A stretch of 64,000 nt of DNA, taken from the NCBI GenBank assembly GCA_024508675.1, contig JANINQ010000021.1, positions 868,001-932,000 of the forward strand, in the 5' to 3' direction. The first letter of the stretch is position 1, and each line of letters opens with the position of its first letter. Under the pieces are notes generated by a model. The model was not told where the DNA came from, made no database searches, and saw nothing but the letters and a program-made list of their open reading frames with translations. A program made the translations under genes and the position numbers. Source of the stretch: Afipia sp. Lineage in GTDB: Bacteria > Pseudomonadota > Alphaproteobacteria > Rhizobiales > Xanthobacteraceae. Of the stretch, positions 47,130 to 55,409 are shown piece by piece.

Positions 47130-47436
47130 GGGGTTTAGATCGCCTCCACAGCCGCGTCCGTCAAGTGCAGGCCGCCGCCCTGTGATCGGATGAGAGCAAT
47201 GAAACTACTAGGTTATCGGTTGTCCGTCTGCCTGCATGAACGGCGAAAACCGCCCCGCAAGGCAGGATTGCGTTCAAAAACAGCACTAGCACCCGCTGGC
47301 GCGGTGTGCCATTTCATTTAAACTGTTGTTTGACGCCATCCGGGCCACTCCAGCCGGAGACGATCCGCGGCGTTGACCGGGACGCGAAACTCTCGGGGAC
47401 GGGAGTCACTGGCGTTTTAAACATGGGGTTTAGCTG
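47130..47436. other. Divergent intergenic region, no gene supported
   Basis: This 307-base stretch between the VWA gene and the GlsB-like gene must hold both promoters. A 40-codon frame from ATG 47198 starts MKLLGYRLS and has a poor ribosome site; I do not call it. No repeat or clear operator is visible. Confidence 0.6.
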
Positions 47437-47691
47437 ATGGGCATTGAATCCATTATCGTCTGGCTGATTGTCGGCGCGATCGCAGGCTGGCTTGCCGGGC
47501 TGATCGTGAAGGGCGGCGGTTTCGGACTGCTCGGCAACATCGTGATCGGCATCGTCGGCGCAGTGGTCGCCGGCTGGCTGCTGCCGCAGCTCGGCATTCG
47601 TCTCGGCACCGGCATCATCAGCGCGATCATCAACTCCGCCATCGGCGGCGTCATCGTGCTGGTCATCCTCTCATTGATCCGGCGGGCGTGA
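47437..47691 (+). CDS. GlsB/YeaQ/YmgE-type stress membrane protein
   Basis: An 84-residue three-helix protein of the transglycosylase-associated (Transgly_assoc) family: IVGAIAGWLAGLIVKGGGFGLLGNIVIGIVGAVVAGWLL, with late SAIIGGVIVLVILSLIRR-type helix. GAxxGWLAG and GNxxxGxxGA are family hallmarks. Role in envelope stress is inferred from relatives. It has its own terminator and sits between the VWA and MoxR genes. Confidence 0.92.
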   Translation: MGIESIIVWLIVGAIAGWLAGLIVKGGGFGLLGNIVIGIVGAVVAGWLLPQLGIRLGTGIISAIINSAIGGVIVLVILSLIRRA

Positions 47692-47708
47692 CGCACTAAA
47701 CGGCTTTC

Positions 47709-47742
47709 GAAGCGGCCGCTTTCAGGAGCGGTCGCTTCTTGT
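47709..47742 (+). terminator. Intrinsic terminator
   Basis: GAAGCGGCCGCT pairs with AGCGGTCGCTTC (12 bp, one G-U) around TTCAGG and is followed by TTGTTT. Confidence 0.85.
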
Positions 47743-47795
47743 TTGAACTCTTTCGTGTTCCGCGTAGCGAACAAGACTCAACAAGGCAAACTTCG

Positions 47796-48638
47796 ATGAA
47801 ATTTACCGGTACCAAGAACTATGTCGCCACCGACGACCTCAAGGTCGCGGTCAACGCAGCGATCGTGCTCGAGCGCCCGCTGCTGGTGAAGGGCGAACCC
47901 GGCACCGGCAAGACCGTGCTGGCGGAAGAAGTCGCCAAGGCGCTCGATGCGCCGCTGCTGACCTGGCACATCAAGTCCACCACCAAGGCGCAGCAGGGCC
48001 TTTACGAATACGACGCGGTGTCGCGCTTGCGCGACAGCCAGCTCGGCGATCCGCGCGTCTCCGACATTTCGAACTACATCAAGCGCGGCAAGCTGTGGGA
48101 TGCGTTCACCAGTGAGAAGCGTCCGGTCCTCCTGATCGACGAAATCGACAAGGCCGACATCGAATTCCCGAACGACCTGTTGCTCGAACTCGACCGCATG
48201 GAATTCCATGTCTACGAAACCGGCGAGACGATCAAGGCGAAGCAGCGCCCGATCATCATGATCACCTCGAACAACGAGAAGGAACTGCCGGACGCGTTCC
48301 TGCGCCGCTGCTTCTTCCACTACATCAAGTTCCCCGACATCGACACCATGAGCGAGATCGTCGAGGTGCATTTCCCTGACATCAAGAAGCGCCTGGTTCA
48401 GGAAGCCATGAAGATCTTCTTCGAGGTGCGCGATGTGCCGGGCCTGAAGAAGAAGCCGTCGACCTCCGAACTGCTCGACTGGCTCAAGCTGCTGCTCAAT
48501 GAGGAAATGACCGTTGAACAGCTCCGCGAGCGCGATCCGCGCAAGCTGATCCCGCCGCTCCATGGCGCGCTGCTCAAGAACGAGCAGGACGTGCACCTGT
48601 TCGAGCGTCTCGCCTTCCTGAGCCGCCGCGAAGTTTAA
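47796..48638 (+). CDS. MoxR-family AAA ATPase (CoxD-like)
   Basis: A 280-residue AAA+ ATPase. Walker A GEPGTGKT at about residue 35-42, Walker B RPVLLIDEIDKAD, sensor-1 IIMITSNNEKELPDAFLRRCFFHYIKFPD. It is the partner class of the VWA protein at 45954, which lies on the other strand 667 bases away. The ATG at 47796 fits the family start; the upstream frame has no homology. Confidence 0.92.
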   Translation: MKFTGTKNYVATDDLKVAVNAAIVLERPLLVKGEPGTGKTVLAEEVAKALDAPLLTWHIKSTTKAQQGLYEYDAVSRLRDSQLGDPRVSDISNYIKRGKLWDAFTSEKRPVLLIDEIDKADIEFPNDLLLELDRMEFHVYETGETIKAKQRPIIMITSNNEKELPDAFLRRCFFHYIKFPDIDTMSEIVEVHFPDIKKRLVQEAMKIFFEVRDVPGLKKKPSTSELLDWLKLLLNEEMTVEQLRERDPRKLIPPLHGALLKNEQDVHLFERLAFLSRREV

Positions 48639-48654
48639 GGCAATTTCTCAACGG

Positions 48655-48787
48655 GTCGTCCCCGCGAAAGCGGGGACCCATACTCTTCAGCCCATCGTTC
48701 TGGGTTTGGCCGCTGAAACGGCGGTCGCAGGCGTCGCGCTTCAACGTGCATTCGGTGGTTATGGGTCCCGGCGTTCGCCGGGACGAC
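48655..48787. repeat. Family A paired repeat, hybrid of two subtypes
   Basis: Left half GTCCCCGCGAAAGCGGGGAC and right half GTCCCGGCGTTCGCCGGGAC. Each is a perfect hairpin by itself, but the two halves do not match each other at the stem ends. See the findings on covariation. Confidence 0.85.
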
Positions 48788-48797
48788 CATGCAGAGT

Positions 48798-49730
48798 CTA
48801 CGCGCTCGCCTGTTTCACCGCTGCCGTGAGCCAGCGTTTGCAGGCCACGATACGCCGGTCCTTCGCCTGCTCGGTCCGCGTCACGACATAAAGCGTCTGC
48901 ATGTGCGGTGCCGGCAGATCGAACGGCGCGATCAGCGTCCGCCCGAATCCCCGGCGGCCGCGGATCAGTGGATTCATCGCCAGCGCCACGCCAAGCCCCT
49001 GCTCCGCAGCTTCCAGCGCCGCGGGCACGCTGTCGAACCACAGATGCGCCGCGGGCGTGACATCCGCAGCACCAATATCGGAAAACCACGCCGGCCACGC
49101 CCGTGGCTGCGCCGAGACATGAATCAGCGTCGCCTTCGCAAGATCGGGCGGCGCGCGCAGCGACCGCCGCAGTTGCGGCGCGCAGACCGGCAGGCTGCCG
49201 ACATCCACCAGCGGCTCCAGCTTCAAGCCCGCCGTGCGCTCGCGGCCATAGCGGATCGCGACATCGACGCCGGAGCGGTCGAAATCGGCATATTGATGCG
49301 TCGCCTCGATATGCAGCGTCATGCCGGGATGATCGCGCTTGAAGGAGGGCAGCGCAGGGATCAACACCGCACTGGTGAAGAACGGCATCGAGGAAATGCG
49401 CAGTTCGCCCTGCCCGCCGCGCGCCTCGCGCAGCAGGCCACGGCTGGCATCTTCCAGCATCGCCAGCGCACCGGACACGGCCTCGAAATAGCGCTCGCCA
49501 TCGGGCGTCAGCTTCACCGCGCGTCCGCCGCGCGCGAACAGCCGCACGCCGAAACGCTCTTCAAGACCGCGGATCTGGTGACTGACCGCCGACGGGCTGA
49601 GCGCAAGGTCGCGCGCGGCACGGCGAAAGGAGAGCTGCGCGGCGGCGCGCTGAAACGCCAGTAGCGCAGGCAACGGCGGGATCGCGCGCAGCGGCCCGAA
49701 CGGTTCTGATGATGGGTGAATCTGGCTCAT
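48798..49730 (-). CDS. LysR-family transcriptional regulator (GcvA-like)
   Basis: A 310-residue protein with an N-terminal winged helix: ALLAFQRAAAQLSFRRAARDLALSPSAVSHQIRGLEERFGVRLFARGGRAVKLTPDG. The effector domain has RISSMPFFTSAVLIPALPSFKRDHPGMTLHIEATHQYADFDRSGVDVAIRYG, typical of the GcvA/AmpR-like branch. Target genes are not evident: its neighbours are a repeat and a tiny membrane protein gene. Two inverted repeats lie just upstream. Confidence 0.88.
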   Translation of the reverse strand: MSQIHPSSEPFGPLRAIPPLPALLAFQRAAAQLSFRRAARDLALSPSAVSHQIRGLEERFGVRLFARGGRAVKLTPDGERYFEAVSGALAMLEDASRGLLREARGGQGELRISSMPFFTSAVLIPALPSFKRDHPGMTLHIEATHQYADFDRSGVDVAIRYGRERTAGLKLEPLVDVGSLPVCAPQLRRSLRAPPDLAKATLIHVSAQPRAWPAWFSDIGAADVTPAAHLWFDSVPAALEAAEQGLGVALAMNPLIRGRRGFGRTLIAPFDLPAPHMQTLYVVTRTEQAKDRRIVACKRWLTAAVKQASA

Positions 49731-49735
49731 CTGAC

Positions 49736-49779
49736 GAAGCGAAGCTCCCTGAAGGATCGCTTCAAATCTGGTCCAGATT
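49736..49779. promoter_or_regulatory. Inverted repeats upstream of the LysR gene
   Basis: GAAGCGA-N14-TCGCTTC (49736-49763) and AATCTGG-T-CCAGATT (49765-49779) lie 6-49 bases before the LysR start. Dyads at this place are typical autoregulatory LysR sites. Inferred. Confidence 0.5.
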
Positions 49780-49836
49780 CACAGGAGGCGCAATCTGCTC
49801 ACCCATTGGTGGCAGGGATTATCGCGGTGGCAGATG

Positions 49837-49953
49837 TTATTCAGGCCGGCGCGCCTTGGCCCTGCGCATGATGACAAGTTGCGACCGCACGCCGTAGCCG
49901 AGACCGAAACCGGCGACAAACACCAGAGCGAGAACGAGAATGGGCTCAAACAT
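49837..49953 (-). CDS. 38-residue single-span membrane peptide
   Basis: MFEPILVLALVFVAGFGLGY, then a basic tail VRSQLVIMRRAKARRPE. One transmembrane helix with positive cytoplasmic tail. GAGG lies six bases before ATG 49953, and the stop is TAA at 49839..49837. The pattern suggests a real microprotein; no function known. Confidence 0.65.
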   Translation of the reverse strand: MFEPILVLALVFVAGFGLGYGVRSQLVIMRRAKARRPE

Positions 49954-50142
49954 GGTTGCCTCTTAGGCGAGGATCGCCGGGCGCAGTATACCGTCCGGCG
50001 ACCCCGTCTTGTGGTTCACGGACATGGGCAATTGTCCGCTCTGAAACGATAGCCCGCAAACGCGCGCCTGCAATGACAGCCGCGTTTAAACCTTAATGTC
50101 CGCGGCGGAGGTTAATTCCGGAACCGCCGAAGATGCGCCCGG

Positions 50143-50736
50143 CTATCTCGCCTTGTCGTGCAACTGATAGGTCAGATGCGCCTTCACCGTCGGCCATTCG
50201 GACGCGATGATGCTGTAGACCACGGTGTCGCGTAGCGTGCCGTTCGGCGCGACCTGATGACTGCGCAGGATGCCGTCGAGCTTGGCGCCAAGCCGTTCGA
50301 TCCCGCGCCGTGACTGGTGATTGAAGAAGTGCGTGCGGAATTCCACCGCGATGCAGTTCAGTTTTTCGAACGCGTGGGTAAGCAGCAGCAGCTTGCACTG
50401 GGTGTTGAGCGGCGTGCGCTGGACGCGCTGCGCATACCAGGTCGAGCCGATCTCAACGCGCCGGTTGGCGGCATCGACATTCATGTAGGTCGTCATGCCG
50501 GCGATCTTGCCGTCGGCATCCTTCACCGTGAACGGCAGCATCGATCCCGCCGCCTGCAGGCCGAGACGGCGGTCGATCTCCTGCCCCATGTCCCCGGCAC
50601 GCGGAATGAAGGTGTACCAGAGTTTCCACAGCTCGCCGTCCTTCACGGCCTCGACAAGCCCGTCCTTGTGATCGCGCGACAGCGGTTCAAGCCGTGCGTG
50701 GGGGCCTTCGAGGGTGACGGGAGAGAGAAAGGTCAT
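50143..50736 (-). CDS. GNAT-family N-acetyltransferase
   Basis: A 197-residue acetyltransferase of the RimJ/RimL-like type: VTLEGPHARLEPLSRDHKDGL, FTVKDADGKIAGMTTYMNVDAANRRVEIGSTWYAQRVQRTPLNTQCKLLLLTHAFEKL, and FFNHQSRRGIERLGAKLDGILR. This is the pattern of acetyltransferases that modify small molecules or proteins. Substrate unknown. The start at 50736 excludes a frame that translates a repeat. Confidence 0.88.
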   Translation of the reverse strand: MTFLSPVTLEGPHARLEPLSRDHKDGLVEAVKDGELWKLWYTFIPRAGDMGQEIDRRLGLQAAGSMLPFTVKDADGKIAGMTTYMNVDAANRRVEIGSTWYAQRVQRTPLNTQCKLLLLTHAFEKLNCIAVEFRTHFFNHQSRRGIERLGAKLDGILRSHQVAPNGTLRDTVVYSIIASEWPTVKAHLTYQLHDKAR

Positions 50737-50771
50737 GTGGTTTCCATTCCAGCGCGATGAACACTCAACTG

Positions 50772-50891
50772 GTCGTCCCGGCGAAAGCCGGGACCCATAA
50801 TCCCTAGCGGACATGTTCGGAGCGGATTGGTCAACGACGTCGTTCACACGCGATGACAGGGAGTCTGAGTCCCGGCTTTCGCCGGGACGAC
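50772..50891. repeat. Family A paired palindromic repeat
   Basis: GTCGTCCCGGCGAAAGCCGG ... GTCCCGGCTTTCGCCGGGAC around about 75 bases of unrelated sequence. Confidence 0.88.
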
Positions 50892-50931
50892 CTGCAGAAA
50901 TTCCGCGTCATCGCCCGCGAATGAACCGCCA

Positions 50932-51864
50932 TCACTTGTTCAAGAAATTCAGCGGCAGGCCGCCGCGCGGCCAGTCCATCGCGATCAGTTCGCCCTTGCC
51001 GGACAACGTGATGTAAGCGGTCTTCAGTTCAGGCCCACCAAAGGCGATGTTGGTGGTCACGTTGTCGCCGGTCGGCACCTGCTCAACCGGCCTGCCATCC
51101 GGCGCGATCACCGAGATGCAGCCCGAGATCAGCGTGGCGACGCAGACATTGCCCGAGGCTTCCACCGCCAGCGAGTCGTACATCTGATAGCCGCCGAGGC
51201 CCGAAATCGGCTTGCCCATTTCGCCGCGATAGATCGGCTCGCCGGGCATGATCTGTCCCGTCGCGCCGACATCGAACGCCCACAGCCGCGCGGTCGGCGT
51301 CTCGGCGACATAGACGGTCTTCTCATCCGGCGAGAGGCCGATGCCGTTGGCGGGCAGCATGTGCGGCACGGCTTCCACGAGTTCGGTCGCGCCCTTCTTC
51401 ATGTAGTAGACCGCGCCGACATCGAGATCGTGCGCGCGGCGTTTGCCGAGATCGGTGAACCAGATGCCGCCATCCCTGTCGAAAACAAGATCATTGGGTC
51501 CCTTGAGCGGACGCTCGCCGCAGTGGGTAAACAGCGTCTCGACCTTGCCGCTCGAGAGATCGACCCGCTGCAACGAGCCGCCGATATATTCCGACGGCTT
51601 CGGGCCGCCGGGCATGATGTTGCCGCGCGGACCGGGCGCCCACGAGAAGCCGCCGTTGTTGCAGAGATACATCTTGCCGTCCGGCCCCAGCGCAGCGCCA
51701 TTCGGCCCGCCCGGAATCTTCGCGACGATCTCCTTGCGCCCGTCGGGATAAACCCGCGTCAAGGTCTGGCGGCGGATTTCCACCAGCACCACCGAGCCAT
51801 CGGGCATCACCACCGGCCCTTCGGGGAATTCAAGACCGGTTGCGATGACGCGGATATTCGACAT
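50932..51864 (-). CDS. SMP-30/gluconolactonase-family protein
   Basis: A 310-residue six-bladed beta-propeller: GLEFPEGPVVMPDGSVVLVEI, GGPNGAALGPDGKMYLCNNGG, RPLKGPNDLVFDRDGGIWFTDLG, and LPANGIGLSPDEKTVYVAET. The conserved acid and Asn residues of the SMP-30 metal site are present. It probably hydrolyses a sugar lactone. ATG 51864 follows GGGAGG. Confidence 0.88.
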   Translation of the reverse strand: MSNIRVIATGLEFPEGPVVMPDGSVVLVEIRRQTLTRVYPDGRKEIVAKIPGGPNGAALGPDGKMYLCNNGGFSWAPGPRGNIMPGGPKPSEYIGGSLQRVDLSSGKVETLFTHCGERPLKGPNDLVFDRDGGIWFTDLGKRRAHDLDVGAVYYMKKGATELVEAVPHMLPANGIGLSPDEKTVYVAETPTARLWAFDVGATGQIMPGEPIYRGEMGKPISGLGGYQMYDSLAVEASGNVCVATLISGCISVIAPDGRPVEQVPTGDNVTTNIAFGGPELKTAYITLSGKGELIAMDWPRGGLPLNFLNK

Positions 51865-51887
51865 GAAGACCTCCCGAAATTTTCTGT

Positions 51888-51984
51888 CCTCATGGTGAGG
51901 AGCGCGTCTTTGCGCGTCTCGAACCATGAACTGATTGTTGCCTCATCCTTCGAGACGCGGCCAAGCCGCTCCTCAGGATGAGGA
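51888..51984. repeat. Family D inverted repeat
   Basis: TCCTCATGGTGAGGAGCGCG ... TTCGAGACGCGGCCAAGCCG CTCCTCAGGATGAGGA. Second copy of family D. Confidence 0.85.
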
Positions 51985-52067
51985 TTGCGCAAAACCTATC
52001 GCGCAGATTCGGTGATGACCAGAGCGGGGATGCAGGGGTGAGTTGTCGAAGTTCGGGCACGATCTGC

Positions 52068-52187
52068 TCCCTCTCCCCGCTTGCGGGGAGAGGGTTGGGG
52101 TGAGGGGCCAAGTTCATCGTGACCAAAGATGCCCCTCACCCGGATCACTGCGTGATCCGACCTCTCCCCGTAAGAACGGGGAGAGGT
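52068..52187. repeat. Family C inverted repeat
   Basis: CCTCTCCCCGC-TTGC-GGGGAGAGG ... GGTTGGGGTGAGGGG and CCCCTCACCCGGATCA-CTGCG-TGATCCG, ACCTCTCCCCG-TAAGAA-CGGGGAGAGGT. Third copy of family C, inverted in order relative to the first copy. Confidence 0.85.
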
Positions 52188-52195
52188 GAAGAACG

Positions 52196-53155
52196 TCATT
52201 CCTTTGTCGAGAAATCCCGCCACACCAGCCCGGCCGCGGCAATATCCGAGAGCGCATTGCCCACCGCCTTGAATACGGTGATCTCGCCCTCGCTCGTGCG
52301 GCCCTTGCGCTCGCCCCGGCACAGTTCGGCCAGCGAACCGCGAATATCGCCGGCGGCGATGACACCGTCGCGGATCGGATCGAGCAGTTCGCCGCTTTCC
52401 TTCAGCGCATCGTAGGTGTCGAGCCAGACATGCCCGCGCCGGAACACCTCGTCGTCTGCCTCGCGCATGAACGGCGTGAAGCTGCCGATCAGGTCGAGAT
52501 GTGTGCCGGGCTTCAGCCACGCACCCTTGATGATCGGCCTGGTCGCGAGCGTGGCACAGCTCACGATGTCCGCTTCGCCCACCGCGCGCTCCAGATCGTT
52601 CGCCACGCAGGCGTCGATGCCCCTCGCCCGCAGGTCGAACACGAGACGCGCCGCGCCCGCCTCGTTGACATTCCACACCGCGACCTTTTCGATCGGCCGC
52701 ACGGCGGCAAACGCATCGGCCAGCAGGCTCGCGATGCGGCCGGAGCCGCAAATCAGCAGCTTGCGCGAATCCTTGCGGGCGAGAAAATCCGCACCCAGCG
52801 CGCCGATGGCCGCCGTGCGCCGCGAGGTGATCTCGTTGCCATCGATCAGCGCGATGTGCTGGCCGGTGTCGCCGTCGCACAGGAGGTAGCTGGAAAAGAG
52901 ACCGGGCAGCGCCTTCTTGCCGTTCTCCGGAAAGATCGTGACGATCTTGATGCCGATGAACGCGCGCTGCCATGCGGGCATGATCAGGATGGTCGCGGTC
53001 GAGCCGTCCGGCTGCGGCATGAAATGATGATGCCGCAGCGGCACGTCGGCGCCGGCGGTGAAGGCCTCGCGCAATGCCACGATCAGCCGGTCGAATGGCA
53101 GGCTGGCGCGGGTCTGCGCAGCATCGATGATGATGGGCGATGGCGTCGTGTTCAT
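52196..53155 (-). CDS. Ornithine cyclodeaminase/mu-crystallin family dehydrogenase
   Basis: A 319-residue NAD(P)-dependent enzyme. The N-terminal part has LRHHHFMPQPDGSTATILIMPAWQ and FIGIKIVTIFPENG; the Rossmann motif is LLICGSGRIASLLADAF; later VSCATLATRPIIKGAWLKPGTHLDLIGSF. Substrates in this family include ornithine, alanine and imine or ketimine amino acids. Overlaps the upstream GIY-YIG gene by four bases (ATGA), so it is co-translated. Confidence 0.9.
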   Translation of the reverse strand: MNTTPSPIIIDAAQTRASLPFDRLIVALREAFTAGADVPLRHHHFMPQPDGSTATILIMPAWQRAFIGIKIVTIFPENGKKALPGLFSSYLLCDGDTGQHIALIDGNEITSRRTAAIGALGADFLARKDSRKLLICGSGRIASLLADAFAAVRPIEKVAVWNVNEAGAARLVFDLRARGIDACVANDLERAVGEADIVSCATLATRPIIKGAWLKPGTHLDLIGSFTPFMREADDEVFRRGHVWLDTYDALKESGELLDPIRDGVIAAGDIRGSLAELCRGERKGRTSEGEITVFKAVGNALSDIAAAGLVWRDFSTKE

Positions 53156-53508
53156 AGCGTTGCCCTCACCGCGTCCATCAGCTTCTTGCGAAAAACACGG
53201 TCGCGCTTGAGATGCCATTCGCGGCTCATGGCTTCATTGCGGGTCTTGAACGGCTCGGTGTGCAGCAGGGTCCAGACCCGCCCGCGGGTGGAGCGCGCGC
53301 CGGTGCCGTTGTTGTGCTTCGCCAGCCGCTGCGTCACATCGTTGGTCCATCCGACATAGGAGACGTAGCGGCCCTTGTGAAAGCTGCCGAGCACATAGAC
53401 GAAGGCGGCGGGTTTTGATTTTGCCGTGCGCTTCTTCGGCGTCGCCGCGCGTGGCTTCGTTTTCTTGGTGCGTGGCTTCAATGGCGATGAAGAAGCAGCG
53501 CTCATCAC
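53152..53508 (-). CDS. GIY-YIG nuclease-fold protein
   Basis: A 118-residue protein with a basic Lys/Pro-rich N-terminus, then the GIY-YIG domain FVYVLGSFHKGRYVSYVGWTNDVTQRLAKHNNGTGARSTRGRVWTLLHTEPF...AMSREWHLKRDR. The usual GIY and YIG are YVL and YVG, and the Arg and Glu of the active site are present. YhbQ-like members are single-domain proteins of unsettled role. Confidence 0.88.
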   Translation of the reverse strand: MMSAASSSPLKPRTKKTKPRAATPKKRTAKSKPAAFVYVLGSFHKGRYVSYVGWTNDVTQRLAKHNNGTGARSTRGRVWTLLHTEPFKTRNEAMSREWHLKRDRVFRKKLMDAVRATL

Positions 53509-53523
53509 ACGAACTCACCACAC

Positions 53524-53643
53524 GTCGTCCCCGCGAAGGCGGGGACCCATACTCCCTGTCGTTGCGATTGCGGGAGGTCGCTGAAGTATCGAATTCGAAC
53601 ATAACCGTTCGGGGTTATGGGTCCCCGCCTTCGCGGGGACGAC
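53524..53643. repeat. Family A paired repeat, CCCCGC subtype
   Basis: GTCCCCGCGAAGGCGGGGAC ... GTCCCCGCCTTCGCGGGGAC. Both halves carry the CCCCGC stem end, unlike most other copies, and remain complementary. Confidence 0.88.
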
Positions 53644-53694
53644 ATTGAATATATGGCGACATCCTGCCTCACTTTGCGGCCTCGCCTCGCTGCA

Positions 53695-54057
53695 TCACTT
53701 CGCCGCCGGAGCAGCCGGCGCTTTCGGCGCATCCGTCTTCGGCGCGTCCTTCGCCGCGCCGTTCGGCTTGCCCAGCGCCTGCACCTGTCCCTGCAACTGC
53801 GCGACCGTCGCCTGCAGTCCGGTGACCGCGGCCTTGAGCGCATCGATCTGCCGGTTCGCGGCGTCGATCTTCTGCTGATGCTCAAGTGAGGCCTTGGTCA
53901 GCGAAGCCTTGAGGAAATTGACATTGCTCTGCAGACAGCCGGTGCGGCGCTCCATCGTCTTCTCGGCGGTGCAGATCTCGATGCCGGGCACGTCCTGCGC
54001 CGCCGCTTGATGCGACGCCGCCGCAAGAAGCACAGCGCCAATCAGGAATCTCATCAT
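53695..54057 (-). CDS. Small secreted coiled-coil protein
   Basis: A 120-residue protein with a signal peptide (residues 1-20), two cysteines (EICTAEK, TGCLQSN), a coiled coil (HQQKIDAANRQIDALKAAVTGLQATVAQLQGQVQALG) and an Ala/Pro/Lys tail. GGAG lies seven bases before ATG 54057. Periplasmic or lipoprotein-like role unknown. Confidence 0.65.
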   Translation of the reverse strand: MMRFLIGAVLLAAASHQAAAQDVPGIEICTAEKTMERRTGCLQSNVNFLKASLTKASLEHQQKIDAANRQIDALKAAVTGLQATVAQLQGQVQALGKPNGAAKDAPKTDAPKAPAAPAAK

Positions 54058-54361
54058 GTCCGGTCTCCTCAGGGCGTCGCCATATCGTGCACGTTTCCGC
54101 AAAGTCCGCGCAAACTGTCTCATAACGTGACGTCCGGGGAGGCCCAGACGTTGCACGATCTTAACACTTGGAACGCGGGTGGAACGAAACGCGCCCGAAT
54201 CAGCGATTCATACCATGCACGCCAAACGAGGGACCGACATCTTGTGTCGCATGCACGCGGCGCGTCCACATCATGCTTTGCGAGGGTTGCGCGGATCGCG
54301 CGAAACACCGAAAACAGGGCATCAATCGTTAACGCCGTCATCCGACAAGAGCCAGAGAGCG
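54058..54361. other. Divergent intergenic region, no gene supported
   Basis: This 304-base region lies between the secreted coiled-coil protein gene and the DapA-like gene. The frames crossing it have no conserved features. It should contain two promoters; none fits a clear consensus by eye. Confidence 0.6.
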
Positions 54362-55258
54362 ATGCCCGCCATGAGCGACCTGCCAAAAGACCTGCACGGA
54401 GTTTTCCCCTACCTCGTCTCGCCGACCGCAGGCGACGGGCGCATCAAGACCGACGTTCTGGGCAGGCTTTGCGATGACCTGATCAAGGCCGGGGTGCACG
54501 GGCTGACACCGCTCGGCTCCACCGGCGAGTTCGCCTATCTCGGCCGCGAACAGCGCACCGCCGTGGTGACCGCGACCATCGAAGCTGCGGCCAAGCGCGT
54601 CCCCGTCATCGCGGGCGTGGCCTCGACCTCGACGGCGGACGCGGTGGCGCAGGCCAAGGCCTGGCAGGCGCTCGGCGCGGACGGCATCCTCGCCGTTCTC
54701 GAAGCGTATTTCCCGGTGAAGGACGCGCAGGTGGAGGCTTATTTCCGCGCCATCGCCGACGCCGTCGATATTCCGGTGGTGATCTACACCAATCCGAACT
54801 TCCAGCGCTCCGATCTCACCCTCGATGTGATCGCCCGCCTCGCCGAGCATCCGCGCATCCAGTATATCAAGGATGCATCGAACAATACTGGCCGTCTGCT
54901 CTCGATCATCAACCGCTGCGGCGACAGGATGCGCGTGTTCGCGGCCTCCGCGCATATTCCCGCCGCGGTGATGCTGATCGGCGGCAAGGGATGGATGGCG
55001 GGACCGGCCTGCATCGTGCCGCGCGCCAGCGTGCAGCTTTACGAGCTGTGCAAGGCGGGACAATGGGACGAAGCGATCGCCCTTCAGAAACGGCTGTGGC
55101 AGATCAACGAGGTGTTCGCGCGGTTCAATCTCGCCGCCTGCATCAAGGCCGGGCTGCAATTGCAGGGCTATGATGTCGGCGATCCGATCGCGCCGCAGGC
55201 CGCGCTTACTAGCGACGAGCGCAAGGTGGTTGAGCGCGTGCTGCAGGAGGTGGGATAA
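54362..55258 (+). CDS. DapA-family (DHDPS/NAL) aldolase
   Basis: A 298-residue TIM-barrel class I aldolase. The motifs are [14 protein letters not shown] (phosphate/substrate loop), [13 protein letters not shown] (Tyr) and YIKDASNN, where the Lys forms the Schiff base. GSTGE rather than GTTGE and the lack of lysine biosynthesis neighbours suggest a pyruvate-dependent aldolase or dehydratase with another substrate. ATG 54362 fits the family; a later ATG 54371 is possible. Confidence 0.88.
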   Translation: MPAMSDLPKDLHGVFPYLVSPTAGDGRIKTDVLGRLCDDLIKAGVHGLTPLGSTGEFAYLGREQRTAVVTATIEAAAKRVPVIAGVASTSTADAVAQAKAWQALGADGILAVLEAYFPVKDAQVEAYFRAIADAVDIPVVIYTNPNFQRSDLTLDVIARLAEHPRIQYIKDASNNTGRLLSIINRCGDRMRVFAASAHIPAAVMLIGGKGWMAGPACIVPRASVQLYELCKAGQWDEAIALQKRLWQINEVFARFNLAACIKAGLQLQGYDVGDPIAPQAALTSDERKVVERVLQEVG

Positions 55259-55322
55259 CCTCATCCTTGGATGGGCGCTTCTGTCAGGCGGCAAGACCGC
55301 TCGGCGATACCCGCCGCCAGGC

Positions 55323-55347
55323 GGAACAGGGCACCGCCGAAGGTGTT
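55323..55347 (+). promoter_or_regulatory. EcfG-like promoter upstream of DUF2188
   Basis: GGAAC at 55323-55327, then 16 bases, then TGTT at 55344-55347. It differs from the EcfG consensus by one base (C to T). The DUF2188 gene begins about 63 bases downstream. Confidence 0.4.
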
Positions 55348-55409
55348 GAAATCGGCGGCCGCAGGCAACAGCTAAGAAGCGTATCGCGCCGCGAACCCGA
55401 GGTGGACAC

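Noticed and set aside
47198-47320. 40-codon ORF starting MKLLGYRLS
   Set aside because: Ribosome site poorly spaced, composition not protein-like; could be checked by conservation, but not supported now.
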